A stretch of 64,000 nt of DNA from Bartonella sp. JB63 (GCF_002022665.1 NZ_CP019788.1:310001-374000), one strand, 5' to 3'; shown: positions 20,410 through 30,613, counted from the stretch's first letter. Notes: generated by a model not told the origin, from the letters alone. Numbers and translations: made by a program.

Positions 20410-21255
20410 ATGAAAGAACTCACGCATATCGATCCTCTGATAGGACAATATGATGCTGTTTTTTGTGATGTTTGGGGTGTTGTACATAATGGTGTACAGA
20501 TCTTTGAAACAGCAGTGCAAGCATTGAAAAAAATTCGACAAATGGGAAAAAGTATTATTCTATTGACGAATTCTCCTCGACCACAAGAAGAGGTCGCCAT
20601 TCAATTACAAAGGATGCAGGTGGATACAGAGTGTTATGATGCAATTGTAACTTCAGGTGATGTGACACGTGACCTTATTTGTTCTGCGCCCCGTAAAGTT
20701 TTTTTCATTGGTCCAAAACGTGATTTGGTTTTATTAGAGGGGTTATCCTGTGAATTGGTTAAAGAATGGGAAGCTTCTGCAATTGTTTGTAGTGGTTTTC
20801 TTGAAGACTTAGAGGCGACACCAAATGCTTATGAAGAGATGTTTCATCGTTTGCGGGAGAGGAATTTACCTTTCATTTGTGCCAACCCTGATATTATCGT
20901 TCATTTTGGAAGTCAAGAAATTTGGTGTGCTGGTTCTTTGGCGCACTTGTACCAAAAATTAGGAGGAGAAGTGCGTATTGCTGGAAAGCCTCATGCTCCA
21001 ATTTATGAGTGTGCCTTTAAAAAACTACAGAAAATCTGCGGGTTAGTAAACAAAAATCGGGTTCTGGCTATTGGTGATGGTCTTTTGACCGATGTTAAAG
21101 GGGCGATTCATTTTGGTCTTGATTCCCTTTATATTATGGGGGGAATTCATCATAAAGATTATGGGCACAATGGTGTAGTGGATAAAGAAGCTTTGCATAC
21201 TTTTTTTGACCTTTATGGTTATCAGCCATATGCAGTGATGTGGATGCTTCAGTAA
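20410..21255 (+). CDS. HAD-superfamily hydrolase, class IIA (NagD-like)
   Basis: A 281-residue HAD phosphatase-type protein. The nucleophile motif region reads FCDVWGVVHNGV near residue 20, motif II is IILLTNSPRP, and motif IV is LAIGDGLLTDVKGA near residue 222 followed by GLDSLYIMGGIHH. The spacing of the cap fits the IIA subclass seen next to ribF in Rhizobiales. The substrate is unknown. Its stop TAA overlaps the ATG of ribF (TAATG), so the two are translationally coupled, which hints at a flavin-related phosphatase role (inference). Confidence 0.9.
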   Translation: MKELTHIDPLIGQYDAVFCDVWGVVHNGVQIFETAVQALKKIRQMGKSIILLTNSPRPQEEVAIQLQRMQVDTECYDAIVTSGDVTRDLICSAPRKVFFIGPKRDLVLLEGLSCELVKEWEASAIVCSGFLEDLEATPNAYEEMFHRLRERNLPFICANPDIIVHFGSQEIWCAGSLAHLYQKLGGEVRIAGKPHAPIYECAFKKLQKICGLVNKNRVLAIGDGLLTDVKGAIHFGLDSLYIMGGIHHKDYGHNGVVDKEALHTFFDLYGYQPYAVMWMLQ

Positions 21256-22247
21256 TGTTTGATTTTTTGCGTCTTCAGGAATATAATCTTCTTCCTTTAG
21301 CTTGGCGTGGCTCGGTACTCGCGATTGGTAATTTTGATGGTGTTCATCTTGGTCATCAAGCGGTTTTACAAAAAGCTCTTGATTTGTCACATCAAAAAAA
21401 GAGGCCAGCTCTTGTTTTAACGTTTGAACCACATCCAAAAAGTTTTTTTCAAGGTTCAGCTTCTGTTGATCGTTTAACACAAGCTGCTGAAAAAGCTGAA
21501 ATTTTTAAAACTCTTGGTTTTCATGGAGTAATAGAACAACCTTTTGATGCACAATTTTCTGCTCTTTCGGCTGATGAATTCATCACTGTCGTTTTAAAAC
21601 AAGCTTTTGATGTTTCTGTTGTGGTGACGGGGGACAATTTTCGTTTTGGCTGTCAAAAAAGTGGAAATTTGAGCTTTCTTCGTCAAAGAGGTAAAGAATA
21701 TGGTTTTGAAGTAGTGCAAATTCCTTGTCTATGTATTGGACAAGAACAAACGATTTCTTCAAGCTTTATTAGGAAACTCTTATTGAAAGGGCTAGTGTCA
21801 CAAGTAGCTCATTTGCTAGGTTATCACTATCGAGTGAGTTCGAACGTTGTACAAGGTGAAAAGTTAGGGCGGCGTTTGGGTTTTCCTACAGCCAATCAGT
21901 TTTTGCCTCCTCAGACGAGTTTGGCAGATGGTGTTTATGCAGTACGATTTCGTCGTGCTAACGGTGCTTTACATGATGGTATTGCCAGTTTTGGACGTCG
22001 ACCAACCGTTGTTGTTAATGGAGCATCAGTGCTAGAAACTTATTTATTTAATTTTAATGATGATCTTTATGGTGAAAATTGTACAGTTTCTTTTTTGCAG
22101 TTTTTACGAGAACAAAAAAAATTTGATAGGTTAGAATCTTTAATAACCCAAATGCAACACGACGCAAGAGAAGCACAAATAGTTTTAAAGACAAAACAGC
22201 CACTTTCATTATTGGATAGAATATTAACTTTTAAAAATACACCTTAG
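21255..22247 (+). CDS. ribF: Bifunctional riboflavin kinase / FAD synthetase
   Basis: Converts riboflavin to FMN and FMN to FAD. The N-terminal FAD synthetase domain (residues 1-190) shows AIGNFDGVHLGHQAVL, LTFEPHPKSFF, VVVTGDNFRFGCQKSGN and the SSSFIRKLLLKG loop. The C-terminal flavokinase domain shows VVQGEKLGRRLGFPTAN and GVYAVRF. The ATG at 21255 within TAATG is the natural start (330 residues); a start at 21240 would add five residues. A tiny antisense frame overlaps its last codon. Confidence 0.95.
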   Translation: MFDFLRLQEYNLLPLAWRGSVLAIGNFDGVHLGHQAVLQKALDLSHQKKRPALVLTFEPHPKSFFQGSASVDRLTQAAEKAEIFKTLGFHGVIEQPFDAQFSALSADEFITVVLKQAFDVSVVVTGDNFRFGCQKSGNLSFLRQRGKEYGFEVVQIPCLCIGQEQTISSSFIRKLLLKGLVSQVAHLLGYHYRVSSNVVQGEKLGRRLGFPTANQFLPPQTSLADGVYAVRFRRANGALHDGIASFGRRPTVVVNGASVLETYLFNFNDDLYGENCTVSFLQFLREQKKFDRLESLITQMQHDAREAQIVLKTKQPLSLLDRILTFKNTP

Positions 22248-22393
22248 AAATGATTTGAGAAGGAAAAAAGAGCAGAAAAAATAGCGCTTAAACTCACTAT
22301 AAGCACGAGATTATATTCTAAAATATCTTGGACAATATGAAGTTTTCGTTTATAAGTGGGCGAAATAAATATTTTAAGATCTGAGTTAATCAT
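22244..22393 (-). CDS. Candidate 49-residue single-pass membrane protein
   Basis: A short frame with a charged N-terminal half (SPTYKRKLHIVQDILEYN) and one hydrophobic helix (LVLIVSLSAIFSALFS). It overlaps the end of ribF by four bases in antisense orientation. No strong ribosome binding site precedes the ATG at 22393, so it may be chance. I do not recognise it. Confidence 0.25.
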   Translation of the reverse strand: MINSDLKIFISPTYKRKLHIVQDILEYNLVLIVSLSAIFSALFSFSNHF

Positions 22394-22857
22394 TGCTTAT
22401 TTCTTTGCTGTCTGAAGGTATGTTTCCTAATATTTAATACTTATTTCTTTCTAATTGATAAAAAAATTAAGGATGTGCTTAATAAGCACAATGCATCAAG
22501 TCTATTTTAGCAGTGACAAGTTTGAAGAGGAAAAAAGACGATTTTGAAAATAATTGATAGTTTTAGTATTTCTTTTTTCTATGATTGGAGGTGAAGAGCT
22601 ATAATATAGCCTTTAATTTCATAAGTATAAAAAGAAAACAAAATTGAGTTAATAAAAACTTTTTAATGAGCTTAATTGCAGATCGCCATTTTAAAGATGA
22701 TTTTTGTTCGTATCTTAATTTCAATCTTTATCTGCACATTAGACAAAAAATAATCCTTACTTTGCTATCAGCTTTTCCAATATTATTACACATTCTTATT
22801 GGGGTCATTTAAAACTGAATACAAAAACAAGAAAAATATCAAAAAGTCTACAGCTAT

Positions 22858-22953
22858 TTATTGCGCTCCCAAAACTAGGGCGATTACAATAGCAGCATTA
22901 ATACCAACAATCAGCGTTGAATAAAGCATAGTAGTTTTGATAATATCAATCAC
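22858..22953 (-). CDS. Candidate 31-residue membrane peptide
   Basis: A GTG-started frame with a strong ribosome binding site, GAGGAG at 22959-22964, five bases upstream. After a short head (IDIIKTTM) the product is a single hydrophobic helix, LYSTLIVGINAAIVIALVLG, ending in AQ. A promoter-like sequence with 17-base spacing lies upstream at 23005-23033. The combination of promoter, ribosome binding site and a clean transmembrane helix makes this more credible than other tiny frames in the gap. A TTG at 22956 is an alternative start. The function is unknown. Confidence 0.5.
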   Translation of the reverse strand: MIDIIKTTMLYSTLIVGINAAIVIALVLGAQ

Positions 22954-23004
22954 CAAACTCTCCTCTTCAAATTAATTTAAGATTCACATAATGTTACAGG
23001 ATGT

Positions 23005-23033
23005 AATATATGCTGATATAAGCTACTCGGCAA
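23005..23033 (-). promoter_or_regulatory. Sigma-70-like promoter upstream of the 31-residue peptide
   Basis: Reading the minus strand, TTGCCG, a 17-base spacer and TATATT match the -35 (four of six) and -10 (five of six) consensus. The -10 lies about 50 bases upstream of the GTG at 22953, leaving room for a short leader with the GAGGAG site. Confidence 0.45.
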
Positions 23034-23308
23034 GCTTAAAATAATCCTTTATCTATTTATAATTTGATATATTTTGTATTTTATTTAGTAGAAAGATGAA
23101 GAAGCTTTTGCGTTTATATCTTCATTTTGATTTAGAAGAGTTGTGTAGTAAAACACCATTTTCACACAAGCTTTGTTATTTATTTTCACAATGAAGTAAT
23201 GAGCTAAGAGCAAAGATAAGCCGAAGAAAATGAACTGGATGTGCTTTGAAAATGGGCTAAAAGCGCTTTTGATGAAGGTATTCAGTGTGATTGTATAAGG
23301 AGACAAGT

Positions 23309-25408
23309 GTGCAGCAGCATAGCCCAATTATCAATATAGCTAATCAGGATAAGTTTTCTGGCCGAGATGTTGCATTTGCAGCAGGAATTATCATTATTCT
23401 TACTGTTCTCTTTTTACCAGTTCCTGCTTTTGTTTTAGATTTAGGGCTTTCTTTTTCTATTGCATTTTCTGTTTTGATTTTGATGGTTTCGTTATGGATC
23501 CAACGGCCTCTTGATTTTTCAGCCTTTCCAACAGTTTTGTTGATTGCAACCTTATTGCGTTTATCACTTAATATTGCAACCACTCGCGTGATTTTGACCC
23601 ATGGTAATGAAGGTTATAAAGCTGCAGGGAACGTGATTCAAGGTTTTTCGCAATTTGTTATGGGTGGGGATTTTGTTATTGGTCTTGTTGTTTTTGCTAT
23701 TTTAATTATCGTCAACTTTTTGGTGATCACCAAGGGTGCAACGCGTATTGCTGAAGTAGGAGCACGTTTTACACTGGATGCTATTCCAGGAAAGCAAATG
23801 GCTATTGATGCTGATCTTTCATCGGGTCTTATTGATGAAAAAGAGGCACAGCATCGCCGTCAGGAACTTGAGGAAGAAAGCTCATTTTTCGGGGCAATGG
23901 ATGGGGCATCGAAGTTTGTGCGTGGTGATGCTATTGCCGGTCTTATTATTACGGCTGTTAATATTTTTGGTGGTATTGTTATTGGTGTAACGCGGCATGG
24001 GATGTCATTGTCTGGTGCAGCGGATGTTTTTACTAAGCTATCTGTGGGGGATGGTCTTGTTACACAAATACCAGCATTGATCGTTTCTTTGGCGGCCGGT
24101 CTTTTAGTTTCAAAAGGTGGGACCCGCGGTTCTGCTGAAAAAGCTGTTTTAGGGCAGCTTGGAGGGTATCCTAAAGCTCTTTTTGTATCATCATTACTGT
24201 TATTGATGTTGGGATTGATGCCAGGTTTACCTTCTTTTCCTTTTTTGCTTTTATCTGCTCTGATGGCTTTGATTGGTTATTCTATTCCACGTCGTTTAAA
24301 AAGAGAAGCACTTGCAAAAGAAGCTTTGCATGAAAAAGAGAACCAAATAGCTCAACGGGAAGAAAGCCAATCAGTAAAAGCATCTCTTGAAATAGTGCAG
24401 ATTGAAATTGCTATGGGTAAGCAATTATCTCAACATTTGCTACCGCAAAAAGTTGAGTTAGCTAATCGTGTTGCAAAAATGCGCCGTAAATTTGCACAGG
24501 AATACGGTTTTGTTATTCCTGAAATTCAAATATCCGATGATTATACCGTTCCGGGAAAAAGCTATTGGATTAAATTGTATGGTACTGTTATCGCTTCTTA
24601 CGAAATGCGTATTGGCGATGTTCTTATTATGCCAGGCAATAAACCTATTCCGAATATTCCAGGTGAATATGTGTCTGAACCGGCTTTTGGAATGCGTGCT
24701 TTTTCAACTTCAGAAACATTTCGTTCTGAACTAATGCGTGAAGGCTATATGGCAGTCGATAATCTTTCTGTGCTGTTAACCCACTTAAGTGAGGTTTTAC
24801 GTAATAATTTAGCACAATTATTTTCTTATAAAGATATGCGCATTCTTCTTGAACGCTTAGGGAACGAATATCGTAAATTATTGGAAGAGATTTGTCCTGC
24901 ACATCTCTCCTATTCGGGCTTACAATCAATTTTAAAACTTTTATTATCAGAACGTGTTTCTATCCGTAATCTTAATCTGATTCTTGAGGCGGTTGCTGAA
25001 ATAGCGCCCCATGTACGGCGTTGTGAACTGATTGCTGAGCACGTGCGGTTGCGTATGTCACAACAAATTTGTGGTGATTTATCTGAAAATGGCATTTTGA
25101 ATGTGTTGCGGATGGGAAACTATTGGGATCTCGTTTTTCATAAGGCGTTAAAGCGTGATACAAAAGGCGACATCATTGAATTTGATATTAATCCAGTTGA
25201 ACTTGAAAAATTTGGTACGGATGCGACAAAACTTATTCGACAATATATGGAAAAAGCAACGCGTTTTGTGCTGATTACATCTCCTGAAGCACGACCGTAT
25301 GTTCGTATGATTATAGAACGTCTTTTTCCAACTTTGCCTGTGTTGTCGCATGCAGAGATTGCTCGTGGGGTTGAAGTTAAGACATTAGGAACCATCTCTA
25401 AAGGGTAA
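23309..25408 (+). CDS. flhA: Flagellar biosynthesis protein FlhA
   Basis: Membrane component of the flagellar type III export gate. The N-terminal half has about eight membrane helices (from [19 protein letters not shown]). The FHIPEP-family signature region is visible as [20 protein letters not shown] near residue 150, and the cytoplasmic domain follows from about residue 330. I chose the GTG at 23309 ([14 protein letters not shown]), which has AAGGAGA about six bases upstream, giving 699 residues; an upstream TTG at 23291 precedes that ribosome binding site. It opens a forward operon with fliR. Confidence 0.95.
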   Translation: MQQHSPIINIANQDKFSGRDVAFAAGIIIILTVLFLPVPAFVLDLGLSFSIAFSVLILMVSLWIQRPLDFSAFPTVLLIATLLRLSLNIATTRVILTHGNEGYKAAGNVIQGFSQFVMGGDFVIGLVVFAILIIVNFLVITKGATRIAEVGARFTLDAIPGKQMAIDADLSSGLIDEKEAQHRRQELEEESSFFGAMDGASKFVRGDAIAGLIITAVNIFGGIVIGVTRHGMSLSGAADVFTKLSVGDGLVTQIPALIVSLAAGLLVSKGGTRGSAEKAVLGQLGGYPKALFVSSLLLLMLGLMPGLPSFPFLLLSALMALIGYSIPRRLKREALAKEALHEKENQIAQREESQSVKASLEIVQIEIAMGKQLSQHLLPQKVELANRVAKMRRKFAQEYGFVIPEIQISDDYTVPGKSYWIKLYGTVIASYEMRIGDVLIMPGNKPIPNIPGEYVSEPAFGMRAFSTSETFRSELMREGYMAVDNLSVLLTHLSEVLRNNLAQLFSYKDMRILLERLGNEYRKLLEEICPAHLSYSGLQSILKLLLSERVSIRNLNLILEAVAEIAPHVRRCELIAEHVRLRMSQQICGDLSENGILNVLRMGNYWDLVFHKALKRDTKGDIIEFDINPVELEKFGTDATKLIRQYMEKATRFVLITSPEARPYVRMIIERLFPTLPVLSHAEIARGVEVKTLGTISKG

Positions 25409-25415
25409 GAGGTTT

Positions 25416-26201
25416 ATGTCATTAACGTCTTTTCTTCCCCTAACGTCTTTTTCAATTGAGCAATTGGTGACCATTGCTGTATTAATTTTTTCACGGGTAG
25501 GAGCTTGTTTAATGTTGATGCCAGGAATGTCCAGTGTACGCATTCCCATGGGCTTACGTTTATTTATTAGCATTTCTTTTTCACTTGCTATTCTTCCTAT
25601 GATCTCGGATTCCTTTAAAACTCTCGGTGATAAACCCGATCTTGTACTGCTTATAAGTGCTTTGTTTGCTGAGATGTTAATTGGTGCTACTTTTGGAGTA
25701 ATTGCTCATGCTTATTTATGGGCTTTGCAATTTATGTCCTCAATTATTGGGATGTCGCTAGGATTCTCCGGTCAACCTGGTCATAGTATCGTTGATTCAA
25801 CACCAGAATCTCATGTCGCGAATATACTCGTTTTTACGGCTACCATGCTTTTTTTTACAAGCGATTTACATATCGTAACTATCCAAGGTCTTTTGGCATC
25901 TTATGATATTGTGCCTCTGGCTTTTATTCCAAATCCAGAAGCTGCTTTAACAGATTATCGTGAGGCTTTATCACACACATTTTTAACTACATTATCAATA
26001 GCAGCACCTTTTATTATTTATGCAATTTTGATTAATATTACAATCGGATTACTAAATAAATTAACGCCTACTATTCCAGTTTATTTTATTTCATTACCTT
26101 TTGTTATGTGCGGAGGTTTATTTTTACTTTATATTTTGATGCCAGAACTTTTACACTTGTTTAATTCTGAATTGCATGATTGGCTTAAGAAAGGGCCTTA
26201 A
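25416..26201 (+). CDS. fliR: Flagellar biosynthesis protein FliR
   Basis: Export-gate membrane protein that assembles with FliP and FliQ. The 261 residues have about six hydrophobic segments. Family features include FSRVGACLMLMPGMSSVRIP, GATFGVIAHAYLWALQFM, and the C-terminal LTPTIPVYFISLPF. RBS AGAGG precedes the ATG, which begins seven bases after flhA. Its stop overlaps the next ATG (TAATG). Confidence 0.93.
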   Translation: MSLTSFLPLTSFSIEQLVTIAVLIFSRVGACLMLMPGMSSVRIPMGLRLFISISFSLAILPMISDSFKTLGDKPDLVLLISALFAEMLIGATFGVIAHAYLWALQFMSSIIGMSLGFSGQPGHSIVDSTPESHVANILVFTATMLFFTSDLHIVTIQGLLASYDIVPLAFIPNPEAALTDYREALSHTFLTTLSIAAPFIIYAILINITIGLLNKLTPTIPVYFISLPFVMCGGLFLLYILMPELLHLFNSELHDWLKKGP

Positions 26202-26545
26202 TGATACAAAAAAGCAAACGTTATAGAAGACTTCTAAAAGTGCAAAGTCTTATGGAAGGATATCATAAAGCTGAATTGGAATATATGAAGGGCCAGCTTT
26301 TTTCTTGTCAGGAAGAGACGCGTATGCTCTTTTCATTGATGGAAAAAGATTCGGCTTTCAGTTTTTGGAATGCTTCTTTTTTAGTAAAGCGTTTACATCA
26401 TACTGCTAAATCTGAAGAGAAACTCCAAAGACAAATTATGAAGCAAAAACAAGTTGTGCGTGAAGCTTCTAGTCGTTCAAAAAAATTAGGGGATAAGTGT
26501 AAAAAAGTGCAATCAATAGAAAAAGAAAACAATTTAGTGATATGA
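26201..26545 (+). CDS. Small coiled-coil protein of the flagellar operon (FliJ-like size)
   Basis: A 114-residue, highly charged, helical protein (RLLKVQSLMEGYHKAELEYM; EEKLQRQIMKQKQVVREAS), coupled to fliR by TAATG. Size and coiled-coil character resemble the FliJ export chaperone, but I see no decisive FliJ signature, so the assignment is by position only. It is followed by the flgJ-like gene. Confidence 0.7.
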   Translation: MIQKSKRYRRLLKVQSLMEGYHKAELEYMKGQLFSCQEETRMLFSLMEKDSAFSFWNASFLVKRLHHTAKSEEKLQRQIMKQKQVVREASSRSKKLGDKCKKVQSIEKENNLVI

Positions 26546-26718
26546 TAGAAGAATATATTGCGAATAAAACGCGTGGGATATCAGCTTGACGTAAGTTTGG
26601 GTCTTTATATCATTGACTTAATTATAAGGATTTCTTCCTTTCTTTGAAAAAAGAGAGAAATCTTATAGGACAGAATTTGACTGCAAAGAAAAGCAAGAGC
26701 TATAAAAAGGGGAAATCT

Positions 26719-27288
26719 ATGGCTATTCAGCCTCCTTCTGATATTGTGCTTGATGTTGCCCGTGCGGCAGATCCATTTGAATATCGAGCTTCTATTAATA
26801 AATTGTATTCTTTACAAAAAGTTCAACGTACTCAGGCGATTGAAGGCGAAGGAAATAGTTTTGCTAACTTAGCAAATATCGACTCGGCTTCAGCGGTAAG
26901 AGACAGTTTAACTTCTGATAGAATTGTGCAACAGACCCACTTAAAACCACAGTCTATAGAAAATAAAGAGGCCGCAGTTTTTAGAGATTTTGAAGCTTTT
27001 GTGTTGCAAACTTTTGTTGAGAGTATGTTTGGAACCGATATACAATCGATTTTTGGGAAGGGACAAGCAGGACAAATTTGGAAGTCAATGATGGCTGAAC
27101 AATTAGCCAAAGAATTTGCAATATCTGGTGGAATTGGCATTGCACAGATGTTGGTTTCTGATCAAATGAGGAAAGAAACGGACTCATCAATGTCTGAATT
27201 AGAAACAAATCAGGCATTGGATACCAAAGATCATCGTTTACTGGCCGATGCAGTTATTTACAAAAATGAACTAGATTTGACGCGTTAG
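26719..27288 (+). CDS. flgJ: Rod-binding protein, FlgJ N-terminal domain family
   Basis: Predicted periplasmic flagellar rod assembly factor. The C-terminal half carries the rod-binding domain: FEAFVLQTFVESMFGTDIQS, then GQIWKSMMAEQLAKEFAISG and GIGIAQML. There is no C-terminal muramidase domain, as is usual in alphaproteobacteria. I chose the ATG at 26719 (MAIQPPSDIVLDVARAADPF) since AGGGGAA lies about eight bases upstream; a TTG at 26644 would add 25 lysine-rich residues with no support. The product is 189 residues. Confidence 0.85.
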   Translation: MAIQPPSDIVLDVARAADPFEYRASINKLYSLQKVQRTQAIEGEGNSFANLANIDSASAVRDSLTSDRIVQQTHLKPQSIENKEAAVFRDFEAFVLQTFVESMFGTDIQSIFGKGQAGQIWKSMMAEQLAKEFAISGGIGIAQMLVSDQMRKETDSSMSELETNQALDTKDHRLLADAVIYKNELDLTR

Positions 27289-27367
27289 CGTCAAATAAAA
27301 ATAAATCGATCATCTTATTTAAGAGGATGAGAATTGGATAATATAATACTGTCAGAGGGGAATAAAA

Positions 27368-27811
27368 ATGTCTGTAACACAATATAATGACGAAAATATT
27401 ACATTGAAAACAAAAATTCTCAATAATGATCTTATTGGTCGTGATTGGGCAATGACTAAACTTACTACTGCCATTAAGGGGCTATCAGAAGTTGTTGACT
27501 ATGAAAGCAATATGCTGGAAAATCATGGTGTTCCAGATTATGAAGAAATTAATTTACGTAAAACACGTGGTTTACGTGATCTTAATAAATCAATGAACGA
27601 TATAAAACGTTATATGGATCAGGATATTGAAACTGAGGTACAAACCTTGTTAACGTCTCTACAAGACAAATTGAACCGTAATAGTGAACTCCTTCGTATT
27701 CATTTAGAAGCAGTAAGGGATTTATCTCGAATTATGCAAGTTGCCGCTCGCGCTGAAGAAACAGATGGAACTTATGATCCAGTTTTGGTTAATGCTGGGC
27801 ATTTTAAATGA
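27368..27811 (+). CDS. FlgN-like flagellar chaperone
   Basis: A 147-residue, largely helical protein (DWAMTKLTTAIKGLSEVVDY; LNRNSELLRIHLEAVRDLSR) ending TYDPVLVNAGHFK. Helical layout, size and the end resemble FlgN export chaperones for hook-associated proteins, and it follows the flgJ-like gene. The identification is tentative. AGAGGGGAA precedes the ATG. The stop overlaps the next ATG (ATGA). Confidence 0.65.
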   Translation: MSVTQYNDENITLKTKILNNDLIGRDWAMTKLTTAIKGLSEVVDYESNMLENHGVPDYEEINLRKTRGLRDLNKSMNDIKRYMDQDIETEVQTLLTSLQDKLNRNSELLRIHLEAVRDLSRIMQVAARAEETDGTYDPVLVNAGHFK

Positions 27812-28275
27812 TTAGAATGATTGCAATGGGTCTGTGGGTTTGTTTGGTAGCGTTAGGTGCTTTAGTTCTTGGCATTAGAATGAGTGCAGTTGACCCTAAT
27901 AGTTTGGAAGAGACTTCTCCCATTGCTGTAGAAATTGGTTCTAATAATACAGAAATCATGAGTGTTCCAGTTTTGGTTGATGGTGATGTTCAAGGGTATG
28001 TCATTGTGCAACTCACCTATGTGGTAGACAAAACAGTTGAAAAAGAAATATCTATTCCAATAGGAGTCTTGATTAATGATACCATTTTTCAGTATTTTTG
28101 GGGGAGTTATTCTGATGTACGTGCAATCGAAAAAGTAAAATTTCAAATGATCAAAAAACGGATTATTGATGATGTCAATCAGCGTTTTTCAAAAGTCGTC
28201 CTGAAAGATTTGCTTGTTAAACAGTTTAATTATCTTTCAGTTGATAAAATACGTGGCATGAAAAATACACAGTAA
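27808..28275 (+). CDS. Membrane-anchored protein of the flagellar operon, unknown function
   Basis: 155 residues with one N-terminal membrane helix (MIAMGLWVCLVALGALVLGI) and a periplasmic domain (VPVLVDGDVQGYVIVQLTYV). The C-terminal RIIDDVNQRFSKVVLKDLLV is FliL-like in outline, but a genuine fliL lies at 43929. Conserved genes of this kind are found in rhizobial flagellar operons, and I do not recognise a defined role. It overlaps the flgN-like gene by four bases. Confidence 0.75.
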   Translation: MIRMIAMGLWVCLVALGALVLGIRMSAVDPNSLEETSPIAVEIGSNNTEIMSVPVLVDGDVQGYVIVQLTYVVDKTVEKEISIPIGVLINDTIFQYFWGSYSDVRAIEKVKFQMIKKRIIDDVNQRFSKVVLKDLLVKQFNYLSVDKIRGMKNTQ

Positions 28276-29006
28276 AGATTTTTATTAGCTTTTTTAAAGA
28301 TGATAGAATATAAAAAAGTAAATTCCCAAAGGATTATATTTTGGGAATAATTTTTCTTAAGAAATCTCTTATATTAGTTAGTTTTTTTATGATTTTTTTA
28401 ATTTTTATCAGTTTTCATATCACTTTTGATGCTCTTCACAAGTATAAAATTTTATATTTTAATACTAAAATTCATAAGACTCATGAAAAAAGCTTGGTAT
28501 CACTTCAGAATCTTTAATGAAGTTTGAAATTATAGCGAGTATATTTAATTTACTGATTTTTTATGAATGAGTTATTATTAAGTATTATAATAAATAATGT
28601 AAAAATTGATTATTACTATCTGAAATGATCATTTGAATAAGGTTTAGTAAATATAAAAGACCGATCACATAAATATTGTAGAAAGAATTTTCGATTTTTT
28701 CTTTTGTAAAAGACTTGAATTTTTCTGCATTAGCATTCTTCTACATTAATTAGATCTAAGAGAAGAATAACAGGTATATCTTTCTCATTGACAATTAAAG
28801 TATAATTTAAAGCTTTCTTTTCCAAAAACATGCATGATTGGATCAGAGAAAACAGAATAGAATCAAAATTTCACAATCTTACCTTATCGCTTGCTTTCAG
28901 GTTTCAGTTATATTTCTAAAATACAGAGGTTTTAAGTTTTTATTCATTTGTAAATAAAGAAGAGAGAATTTTTTACACATAATTTTTATGTGAGCATAGC
29001 TTTGTT
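28276..29006. other. Convergent non-coding gap
   Basis: About 730 AT-rich bases between convergent operons. I see no coding remnant and no strong terminator hairpin. Confidence 0.5.
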
Positions 29007-29432
29007 TTAATGAGGAAGTGGTTTTTGTATTCGTGCATTATTGAGCGCATTCATAAAAGCGCTGGTATTGGTTTCTTCATCGGAAGGATTATCAAAAATA
29101 CAATTATCCAGTTCAACTCCAAATTCTTCAGCAGACATGAAGATGCGGAAAAAAGCGTTGACCCCTTCATTAGAAAATTCCATGTGGAGTAGTATACTTG
29201 GTGTGGTATTCCAATCGAGCTCATAACTAGCATTTCGAGCAAAGCGCATTGTATGAGGATAAAAACGCAATTCCGTTGCGCTCTCAATAAGATCAGAAAG
29301 ATAATTGAAACGCTCCGCGTGAATGCAAGCAATAAAATCACCCACATCAATTAATCGTAGTTCTGGAATAAATTGTGCAACCTGTTTTGCCAGAGCCATT
29401 TCACGAATTTCAATTATATAATTTTTTTTCAT
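29007..29432 (-). CDS. Conserved hypothetical protein downstream of flhB
   Basis: A 141-residue acidic soluble protein with no signal peptide or membrane segment (MALAKQVAQFIPELRLIDVG; DFIACIHAERFNYLSDLIES). It lies about 107 bases downstream of flhB on the same strand, so it may be the last gene of the motA operon. I do not recognise a family; it could be a cytoplasmic flagellar accessory protein by position only. Confidence 0.7.
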   Translation of the reverse strand: MKKNYIIEIREMALAKQVAQFIPELRLIDVGDFIACIHAERFNYLSDLIESATELRFYPHTMRFARNASYELDWNTTPSILLHMEFSNEGVNAFFRIFMSAEEFGVELDNCIFDNPSDEETNTSAFMNALNNARIQKPLPH

Positions 29433-29539
29433 CTTTTGACTTTAATATATTATTGCTTAGATATTATTTATTAATTGTGTCTTTTGCAAAACTTATGCTT
29501 CTTTTTTGTTAAATTTTAAGAAAGAAATTTGATAAATTA

Positions 29540-30613
29540 TTATTTATTACTTTTTTGATTGTTTATAAAACGAATTAGAGCTGCGACACTTTCATATAAT
29601 TCGGTTGGGATTGTTTGGTCGATTTCAACTTGTTTGTACAGTGTTCGTGCCAAAGTAACATTTTCAAAAATGGGAATGTCATGCTCGATAGCAATTTCGC
29701 GAATGTGTAATGCTAGAATATCTTGTCCTTTTGCAATCACAACTGGTGCGTAATCGAGTGGTGGCTTATAGCGCAAAGCAACAGAAAAATGGGTAGGGTT
29801 TGTTACAATAAGGGTTGCTTTAGGGACATTAGCGATCATTCGTCGGCGGGTACGGTCTCGTGCTAAGGAACGCATTCGTGCTTTGACCATAGGATTCCCT
29901 TCAAGATTTTTATGTTCTTCTTTAATTTCTTGTTTAGTCATGCGTAATTGTTGTCGCCAGTGAAAACGTGACCATGCAATATCTAAACCTACAAGAGCGA
30001 CAACAGTTACAGTAAAAGAGAGCGATAGGCTAATCAATTCTTTACGAATATATTCTGGTAAAGCTGATGCATCTGTTAAAATTGCATTGATAAAAATTGT
30101 ATTACTTTTGAAAAATATCATGTAAACAACTAAACTAACACCAATGAGCTTGGTGAGTGATTTTAAAAATTCAACCAATCCCGCTTTGCTATAAATTCGT
30201 TTAAATCCATTGGCAGGAGAGACACGCGACCATTGCGGGCGAATACGTTCTATGACAAATCTTGGTACATTCTGTACCGCTGATGCAATAATACTGAGCA
30301 GGGGAATAAGAATTAAGATAGGGGCTAAGGCTAAGCCTATACTTCCGCCTACCAAATAAATTAAATGTTTGACATCTTCTGCAGTATTAATACGCCAGGA
30401 TTCTGGATGCTCAAGCCATTGGACCAAAAAAAATGTAAGTTTTGAAATAGCTGGAAATGAAATAAAAACGCAAATGAAACTAAAGCTTACAAGTGAAGCA
30501 AAGATAGGCAATTCACGAGAAAAAGGAAGGTTTCCTTTTTCTTCTTCTTTCCGAATTTTATATTCAGTAGGTTCTTCTGTTTGGCTTTCTTTATCGGGTT
30601 TTTCATCTGACAT
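29540..30613 (-). CDS. flhB: Flagellar biosynthesis protein FlhB
   Basis: Export-gate protein that switches substrate specificity from rod/hook to filament. Four membrane helices lie in the first 210 residues. The autocleavage motif NPTH is intact in LIVTNPTHFSVALRYKP near residue 270. The N-terminal charged segment SDEKPDKESQTEEPTEYKIR is typical. The 357 residues match the family. It follows fliG by 18 bases in the motA-fliM-orf-fliN-fliG-flhB operon. Confidence 0.96.
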   Translation of the reverse strand: MSDEKPDKESQTEEPTEYKIRKEEEKGNLPFSRELPIFASLVSFSFICVFISFPAISKLTFFLVQWLEHPESWRINTAEDVKHLIYLVGGSIGLALAPILILIPLLSIIASAVQNVPRFVIERIRPQWSRVSPANGFKRIYSKAGLVEFLKSLTKLIGVSLVVYMIFFKSNTIFINAILTDASALPEYIRKELISLSLSFTVTVVALVGLDIAWSRFHWRQQLRMTKQEIKEEHKNLEGNPMVKARMRSLARDRTRRRMIANVPKATLIVTNPTHFSVALRYKPPLDYAPVVIAKGQDILALHIREIAIEHDIPIFENVTLARTLYKQVEIDQTIPTELYESVAALIRFINNQKSNK

